NCBI GenBank assembly: GCA_902564695.1
Contig: CACFCB010000001.1
Location: 1 to 64,000 of the forward strand
Direction of reading: 5' to 3'
Length of the DNA: 64,000 nucleotides
Source of the DNA: an uncultured Prochlorococcus sp.
GTDB taxonomy: Bacteria > Cyanobacteriota > Cyanobacteriia > PCC-6307 > Cyanobiaceae
In this document: in pieces, positions 57,841 through 64,000 of the stretch
Layout: the number at the start of each line of letters is the position of its first letter
How positions within the stretch are numbered: the first letter of the stretch is position 1
Position numbers and translations under genes: made by a program
Notes under the pieces: model-generated
What the model was told of the DNA's origin: nothing
What the model saw: only the letters and a program-made list of their open reading frames with translations
Databases searched by the model: none

Positions 57841-58638
57841 ATGACTAAAAAAACGCGATTAGATCTTCACTTGCTGACTAAAGGGCTAGTGGAATCTCGT
57901 CAAGAAGCACAGAAGCTTATCAGAGCTGGAAAAGTTAAAACCATTAATGGACAAATTCTTGATAAGCCAGGTCAAGAAGTTTTAAGAGATCTTGAAGTAA
58001 AAGTTACTCAGCCATTGAGGTTCGTTTCACGTGGTGGAGAAAAGTTGGCTGAAGCGTTTAAGCAATTCCCTATAAATATTAAAAATAGAGTTTGCATAGA
58101 TGCAGGCATCTCTACTGGTGGCTTTACAGACTGCCTTTTGCAGTTAGGTGCATCAAAAGTTTATGGAGTTGATGTTGGATATGGCCAGACCGCATGGAGT
58201 ATTAGAAATGATCCAAGGGTAGTTCTTATGGAACGCACAAATATTCGATATCTCACACCTGAAAAAATCTTTCAAGATGGAGACCCTGTACCTGATTTTG
58301 CTGTGGCAGATTTATCTTTTATATCGCTGAAAATAATTTTGCCTACTATTAAATTACTTCTTGATCAAAAGGGGGCCGAATTATTAGTTTTAGTTAAACC
58401 CCAATTTGAGGTTGGTAAAGATAAAGTTGGGAAAGGAGGTGTTGTTCGAGATCATTTATTACATATTGAAGCTATTGAAGGTGTTGTGAATGAATCAAAA
58501 AAATATGGTTGGTATCCCCAAGGATTAGTTGCATCCCCGTTAAAGGGTCCAGCTGGTAATCAAGAATATCTTCTTTGGATGGGAGAGGGGATTGATGCAA
58601 ATATTGTAGAGATCGAAAAAGTTGTCAAAAATTCTTGA
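57841..58638 (+). CDS. tlyA: TlyA family rRNA methyltransferase
   Basis: RLDLHLLTKGLVESRQEAQKLIRAGKV (S4), FVSRGGEKL, DAGISTGGFTDCLLQ. Start at 57841 preferred over 57775. Confidence 0.88.
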   Translation: MTKKTRLDLHLLTKGLVESRQEAQKLIRAGKVKTINGQILDKPGQEVLRDLEVKVTQPLRFVSRGGEKLAEAFKQFPINIKNRVCIDAGISTGGFTDCLLQLGASKVYGVDVGYGQTAWSIRNDPRVVLMERTNIRYLTPEKIFQDGDPVPDFAVADLSFISLKIILPTIKLLLDQKGAELLVLVKPQFEVGKDKVGKGGVVRDHLLHIEAIEGVVNESKKYGWYPQGLVASPLKGPAGNQEYLLWMGEGIDANIVEIEKVVKNS

Positions 58639-58639
58639 A

Positions 58640-58996
<357 letters not shown>

Positions 58997-59019
58997 TTAA
59001 AATATTAGATAGTTTTTGA

Positions 59020-59247
59020 TCAAATTTTGTCTATTTTCGTTAGAGAATTGATGAAATTTACATTTAAACCTGCATTTGAAGCATCCTCAGCAAGGATTTT
59101 GGCATCATTACTTGGAATTATTACTAGACCATCACTAATTGATTCCCAATGCTTTGATTCAAAATGTGTTTGAAGCCAAAGGATTCCATGAACACTTCTA
59201 GGCTCAATTTGAGTTCCATTTAGTTGATCAGAAAGACCGATGTCCAT
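59020..59247 (-). CDS. Hypothetical protein, 75 aa
   Basis: MDIGLSDQLNGTQIEPRSVHGILWLQTHFESKHWESISDGLVIIPSNDAKIL... Confidence 0.55.
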   Translation of the reverse strand: MDIGLSDQLNGTQIEPRSVHGILWLQTHFESKHWESISDGLVIIPSNDAKILAEDASNAGLNVNFINSLTKIDKI

Positions 59248-59413
59248 GTAAAACTTTTTATTTCTTTTCTATTAGGGGGTATAACGAGAATTAGTTTTGT
59301 ACTGAATGATACCAATTAGCTTTTCAATTTGTTGGTTGAGGAAAATTCTTCCAAGTTTGAATGCTTTAAAGAAATTTTTATATAATGTCTAACTTATATA
59401 CCTTCAAAATGTC

Positions 59414-59836
59414 ATGAAGAAAGAAGAAGAAGATTCAAAAGATCAAATCATGTACGGGGAAAGAGAAATAAAGGCTGGTAAGTTAATTTGTTTTCCAAAC
59501 CCTAAAGTTGATCGAGACTATCAAATTTCAATAGACTTCCCTGAATTTACATGTAAATGTCCTTTCTCTGGTTATCCTGATTTTGCAAAGTTGAGAATAA
59601 TTTATCAACCAAATAAGAGGATAATAGAATTAAAAGCGATTAAACTTTATTTAAACAGCTATCGTGAAAAAAAAATCTCTCACGAAGAAGTTTCAAATAA
59701 TATAGTAGATGATCTTTTGGAGGCTTCTGATCCTAAGTGGATTCAATTAGAAGCTGATTTTAATCCTAGAGGTAATGTTCATACTGTTATAAGAGTTTGT
59801 CACGGAGTAAGACAAGATATGGATTTAATTCTCTAA
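59414..59836 (+). CDS. queF: NADPH-dependent 7-cyano-7-deazaguanine reductase QueF
   Basis: FTCKCPFSGYPDFAKLRIIYQPNKRIIELKAIKLYLNSYR. Confidence 0.95.
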   Translation: MKKEEEDSKDQIMYGEREIKAGKLICFPNPKVDRDYQISIDFPEFTCKCPFSGYPDFAKLRIIYQPNKRIIELKAIKLYLNSYREKKISHEEVSNNIVDDLLEASDPKWIQLEADFNPRGNVHTVIRVCHGVRQDMDLIL

Positions 59837-61123
59837 AAAATTTATAAATTTAGGCAACTCTTTTGAAAAACCTGAAAGGTTTCGGTTACTTAAACCACCA
59901 ATATAAATTAAGGATTTTTCTTCTTCATATAATACCCATAATTTCTTGGTTGAAATTACACTTAGTGAACCTCCAATAAGTATAATAGCAAAACTTGTAT
60001 ACACAAAAGGTACTCCAGGATCGCGCTTCAAAAGTAATCCACTACTTGGTATTATATTTATTATCTTAATTAACTTCCCTTTCACTTCTTTTGCTTCCTC
60101 ATTGTTACTCAAATTAGTCAGTTTTTTGCCATCAATATCATAAATTGTAACTGGGCCTAGCTCGCTATTAACTGTTAACAAAATTGGGTTTTCTCCATTT
60201 TTTGTTGTAGGTATTATTGTTCCCCAGATTTGTTCACCAAGCTCAGGAATTGATTTCATTGGAATTTGTAATTTTGGACTATTATCAATTTGAATAGTTA
60301 TTGCTGCTATTGACCAATCTGCTTGATATAATGTTAAACCTTTGTATCTTAAAGGATAATTAACGCTAATTTCTTTTGCTTTGTTAATACCATTAGGTTC
60401 GATAATATTTACCATTGATCGATATTGCTCAGCTCTTCCTTGAGGATCTCTTTCGATTTGAAATTTGTTTAATTCAATCGTTAATCTTTGTTGCTCATTT
60501 CTATCTAATAAGTCTATTGATCTTCCAGGGGCAAGAAACTTTTCTATAGTTTGCCCATTCAAAGAACCATATGTTGAACCTATCATCAATAGAATCATAC
60601 CTAGGTGAATGAGTATGGGTCCTAGTCTTCCAATTACTCCTTGTCTGGCAGCGATTCTTCCATTCGTTTCTTTAATACTCCAGCCATCCTTCTTTAGATT
60701 AAAAGTAAGTTTTTTTAAGCTCTTTGAGTAATCATTAGTTTTTATAGTCTTCGCAATAGATAGCTTTGCAATTTGACGTGGTGATTTATAATCAATCCAA
60801 TCTAATGCTGATTTAAGTATTGGTAACTGTCTTTTAAAACTACAAACTGAAAGAGCTAGTGTAAGCCAAAAAAGTAGTAATAAAAACCAAAAGCTTGTAT
60901 AAATATGATTTAATTCAAAAGAGAGTAAGATATTTCCATTAATTATTCCAAGAAAAGGATTTTTATTAAAATTTTCATAATAGAATTGATCAGATTCTTG
61001 TTGTGGAATAACAGTTCCAATAGCACAAGCAATAGCTATCAATAACAATAGTAAAATTGCAATTTTCAAACTAGACAGCCAATTGAAAACTTTTCTAATT
61101 TTTTTCATCTCTTTCAAATCCAA
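59825..61123 (-). CDS. ccs1: Cytochrome c biogenesis protein Ccs1/ResB
   Basis: LSSLKIAILLLLLIAIACAIGTVIPQ, GPILIHLGMILLMIGSTYG. Confidence 0.92.
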   Translation of the reverse strand: MDLKEMKKIRKVFNWLSSLKIAILLLLLIAIACAIGTVIPQQESDQFYYENFNKNPFLGIINGNILLSFELNHIYTSFWFLLLLFWLTLALSVCSFKRQLPILKSALDWIDYKSPRQIAKLSIAKTIKTNDYSKSLKKLTFNLKKDGWSIKETNGRIAARQGVIGRLGPILIHLGMILLMIGSTYGSLNGQTIEKFLAPGRSIDLLDRNEQQRLTIELNKFQIERDPQGRAEQYRSMVNIIEPNGINKAKEISVNYPLRYKGLTLYQADWSIAAITIQIDNSPKLQIPMKSIPELGEQIWGTIIPTTKNGENPILLTVNSELGPVTIYDIDGKKLTNLSNNEEAKEVKGKLIKIINIIPSSGLLLKRDPGVPFVYTSFAIILIGGSLSVISTKKLWVLYEEEKSLIYIGGLSNRNLSGFSKELPKFINFLEN

Positions 61124-61839
61124 ATAGAAAGAAGGCTGAAAAGACCAATCGTTAATAAAATTACACCGCTAATAGGTGGTATCCATTTCCCAATTGGTCG
61201 AAGTGATAAAAATTTTGGAATAGTTGCTGCAAAAGTGCCCGCAATGAATAGTGGAACAACTTGGCCAATAGCAAAGCTACCAAGAAAGACTGTGCCACTA
61301 AGGGGATTGTCTAGTTTTGTAATCCATGCGAGAAGAACAGCAATTACAGGGGTACTGCAAGGAGAGGAGGCTAAACCAAATGCCAGGCCTGCAGATACAG
61401 GTGCTAATGGAGGCGGAACTTTATTTTTCCAAACTTCCGGATCAGGACCTGATGGAAATGCAAATTTTAAAATGCCAAGAAGATTAAGACCCATTGCCAA
61501 CGCTATTAAACTTATGAATATTGAGAAAAAGTTTGGTAGTTGACCATAAATCTTTCCTAAAAAGCTGCTTAAACTTCCCAGTATCACTAGAGATATCACA
61601 ATACCGCTACAGAAGCTAATACTTCTTCTTAAGGGTGTTTGATTATCTTCAAACCCAGCAAGATATGCCACTGTTATGGGTAAAAGAGACAATGAACAGG
61701 GGCCTAAACTCGTTAAAAGACCACCAAGAAAAACTATTAGAAGTGATATTGGATTGGGATCATTAAGCCCACTATTTATCAATTCCTCGCCATTTCTTGC
61801 GAAATCCGACAAAGTTAAACTTATAGAAGAAAAGGTCAA
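61114..61839 (-). CDS. ccdA: Cytochrome c biogenesis protein CcdA
   Basis: FLGGLLTSLGPCSLSLLPITVAYLAG, GLASSPCSTPVIAVLL. Confidence 0.9.
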   Translation of the reverse strand: MTFSSISLTLSDFARNGEELINSGLNDPNPISLLIVFLGGLLTSLGPCSLSLLPITVAYLAGFEDNQTPLRRSISFCSGIVISLVILGSLSSFLGKIYGQLPNFFSIFISLIALAMGLNLLGILKFAFPSGPDPEVWKNKVPPPLAPVSAGLAFGLASSPCSTPVIAVLLAWITKLDNPLSGTVFLGSFAIGQVVPLFIAGTFAATIPKFLSLRPIGKWIPPISGVILLTIGLFSLLSIWI

Positions 61840-61872
61840 AAAGCTATCTTCCAGTTTAAGTTCAATTCCAGA

Positions 61873-63162
61873 TTATCCACTTATGAGTCTAGTTGAGGGA
61901 TTTTTACTAAATAAATCTGTTGATTCAATTGAAGATCTTACTAACAATGCAGCTATTAGTAAGCTTGAAATTAATGAGTTTCCGCCATAGCTAATTAAAG
62001 GTAAAGGAAGACCAGTTGTAGGCATCGCTCCTGAAGAAACGGCTAAGTGCATAATTGATTGTCCTACAAGAATAGTTCCTGACCCTATTGCTATTAGCTT
62101 TGCATAATTGTTTCTACATTTAAGTGCAATTTTTAAGCTTAAATAAGCAACTACAAGTAGAAAGGATAAAAGTAAAATAGATCCAAAAAATCCAAACTCT
62201 TCAGCAAAAACAGCAAATATAAAGTCAGTACTTTGAATAGGTAAATATTGTAATTTTTGCATAGAAAGACCGTAACCTTCACCAAATAAACCTCCCGACC
62301 CAATAGCATAAAGGCTTTGTACCAACTGATAGCCACTTCCTTGTGGATCTTGCCATGGATCAAGGAATGACATTACACGGATTTTTTGATATTCATTAGA
62401 AAGGATGCTTATCGAACCTATAGCTAAACCTGATAATGCGGTACAAGAAAGATAACGAAAGTTAATACCTGCAGCCAAGGCGACCATCCAAAGCAAGATT
62501 CCAGTTAGAGCGGCAGTGCTTAAATTTGGTTGCTTTATAATTAGTAGAATAATTGATGCGAAAATAGTTAACCAAAAAAGTTTTTTTTCTGAAGTTAATC
62601 TTGGCCACTGACCAAAAAGCTTTGCACTTTGAAGAATTATAAAAGGTTTGATTAATTCTGATGGTTGAATTTGGAGAGGTCCAATAATTAACCATCTTGT
62701 TGAACCATTAACAGTGCTACCAAAAAAACTTGTTGCTCCAATCATTATCATGCCCATTAAAAGGAAAGTTCCCGAGAATCTAAGCCACCTTTTAAGATGA
62801 ATATTTATTGCTAAATAAAAGATGCTCCAACTAGCTACTAGCCAAATCAATTGCCTTTTGATGTAATAAGCCCCATCTCCCATTTCTCTATTAGCAACCC
62901 ACCAACTAGCTGATCCAAGAATAAAGATTCCAGAAATGCTCCAAAAGGCAATTAATCCCATCATTAATCTCCCTTCCTTTGGCCAAAAAATCCAAGGCAA
63001 TGGAAGGATCTTATTATTTATGAAATGAACAAGATTATATTTTGATTCAGAGGCATTTCTTACTTTTGGTTGAAAATGAATCTTCTTACTTTTATTTGAA
63101 ATACTAGTCAAAGGATCAATATGCTTGTATACCATTGAGACGCTTAAGCTATAATTTGCCAA
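61873..63162 (-). CDS. ftsW: FtsW/RodA/SpoVE family protein
   Basis: NGSTRWLIIGPLQIQPSELIKPFIIL, SGAMPTTGLPLPLISYGGNSLI. Confidence 0.92.
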   Translation of the reverse strand: MANYSLSVSMVYKHIDPLTSISNKSKKIHFQPKVRNASESKYNLVHFINNKILPLPWIFWPKEGRLMMGLIAFWSISGIFILGSASWWVANREMGDGAYYIKRQLIWLVASWSIFYLAINIHLKRWLRFSGTFLLMGMIMIGATSFFGSTVNGSTRWLIIGPLQIQPSELIKPFIILQSAKLFGQWPRLTSEKKLFWLTIFASIILLIIKQPNLSTAALTGILLWMVALAAGINFRYLSCTALSGLAIGSISILSNEYQKIRVMSFLDPWQDPQGSGYQLVQSLYAIGSGGLFGEGYGLSMQKLQYLPIQSTDFIFAVFAEEFGFFGSILLLSFLLVVAYLSLKIALKCRNNYAKLIAIGSGTILVGQSIMHLAVSSGAMPTTGLPLPLISYGGNSLISSLLIAALLVRSSIESTDLFSKNPSTRLISG

Positions 63163-63542
63163 GTCTTAAAATGTAATTAATTAACTTTTTTATAGAATTG
63201 AAGAAATTTTATAAGCTTTTCTAAACTGCGAAATTAAGTTAGTAAATATTTAGATAGAATTTTTCTAAATAAGAAATTAATTATAGTTATTTAAATGGAT
63301 AACTTGTTAACTAGAATATTTTATTTTTTATCTATTAAGTTTATTGGAGATTGTAAATCTAGATTTAAACACTTAGCTTTTAGTTCTTGAATTCACCAGC
63401 CTATCAATTTATTAATAAGAATTTTTTTTGTTTTCATGCAAGTCGCGTGATAGATTCCGCGGGCCTTTGCAGAGAGCTTAGGTGTCTTGCTTGCACAACA
63501 ACTTCTCGTCATCATTAAGCGACTCCAAAAGGAGGAATGCTT

Positions 63543-63962
63543 ATGGCATCTGAAATTGTTGAAGATTGCGCAAGTCACGATCCTCTTCTGGATATTGATT
63601 CGTCGGACTCATCGTCCGCAGTCAGGTCAGATGAATACCTGGAACTTCAATTTCGAGTTTTTCGTCTGACATTTTTGTTGACTTTTTTTTCTGTTGGCCT
63701 ATCTGGTTTCTTTTGGGGAATTCAAGTTAGTGCAAGTCTCCTATTCGGGGCTTTATCGGGAATTCTTTATTTTCGCTTGCTTGCTCGCGGAATTGGAAAA
63801 CTAGGTACTACTTCAAAAATGGTTGGTAAAGTCCAGTTGCTAGTTCCGGTTGTTTTAGTTTTGACTTCCTCTAGATTTCCTCAACTAGATTTGATACCGG
63901 CATTATTAGGATTTTTGCTTTATAAACCAGCGTTAATTATTCAGTTTCTTTCTATGCCATAG
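63543..63962 (+). CDS. atpI: ATP synthase protein I
   Basis: FRLTFLLTFFSVGLSGFFWGIQVSASLLFGALSGILYFRLLARGIGKLG; AGGAGG 5' of the ATG. Confidence 0.8.
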   Translation: MASEIVEDCASHDPLLDIDSSDSSSAVRSDEYLELQFRVFRLTFLLTFFSVGLSGFFWGIQVSASLLFGALSGILYFRLLARGIGKLGTTSKMVGKVQLLVPVVLVLTSSRFPQLDLIPALLGFLLYKPALIIQFLSMP

Positions 63963-64000
63963 GCATATGTTGAAATCAAATTTTTAAGTTTTGTTTGTCG

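Overview
This looks like one chromosomal window from a marine picocyanobacterium, most likely Prochlorococcus. The supporting evidence is low GC, very short spacers, split rpoC1/rpoC2, an Hli protein, ycf35, Ccs1/CcdA, a BioK-type biotin cluster and atpI. From left to right the window holds: a urea transporter (urtBCDE, with urtB truncated at the window edge); a small-ORF accessory stretch; a zinc/metal homeostasis island at about 7.4-17 kb; folE and tRNA-Thr(CGU); infB-ylxR-nusA-rimP; a DegP-type protease, rpiA, hisD, rpsT and tatD; rpoB-rpoC1-rpoC2; hli and rlmN; an SSS symporter; HEAT, DUF2997, Ycf35 and ferredoxin genes; an aldo/keto reductase and rsmG; bioF-bioK-bioC-bioD-bioA; a Ski2-like helicase; fumC, purB, tlyA, glnB, queF, ccs1, ccdA, ftsW and atpI. 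The metal island is the most interesting region. The CobW-family GTPase and ZnuA encoded there carry a homologous ~108-aa domain of unknown function. A perfect 17-bp palindrome, a candidate Zur operator, sits between znuA and znuC. Two adjacent DUF3721 proteins, one fused to a ten-residue hydrophobic repeat and one a His-tailed lipoprotein, lie next to an SLH-less His/Met-rich porin. The lipoprotein and porin genes are divergent and each has an AACTAG-N3-AACTAG direct repeat 12-14 nt before its start codon. An RHH-type regulator is encoded nearby. A probable single-base frameshift separates the signal peptide from the body of a small secreted protein at 17086-17567. Family calls come from reading the translations by eye. 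No database searches or computations were run.
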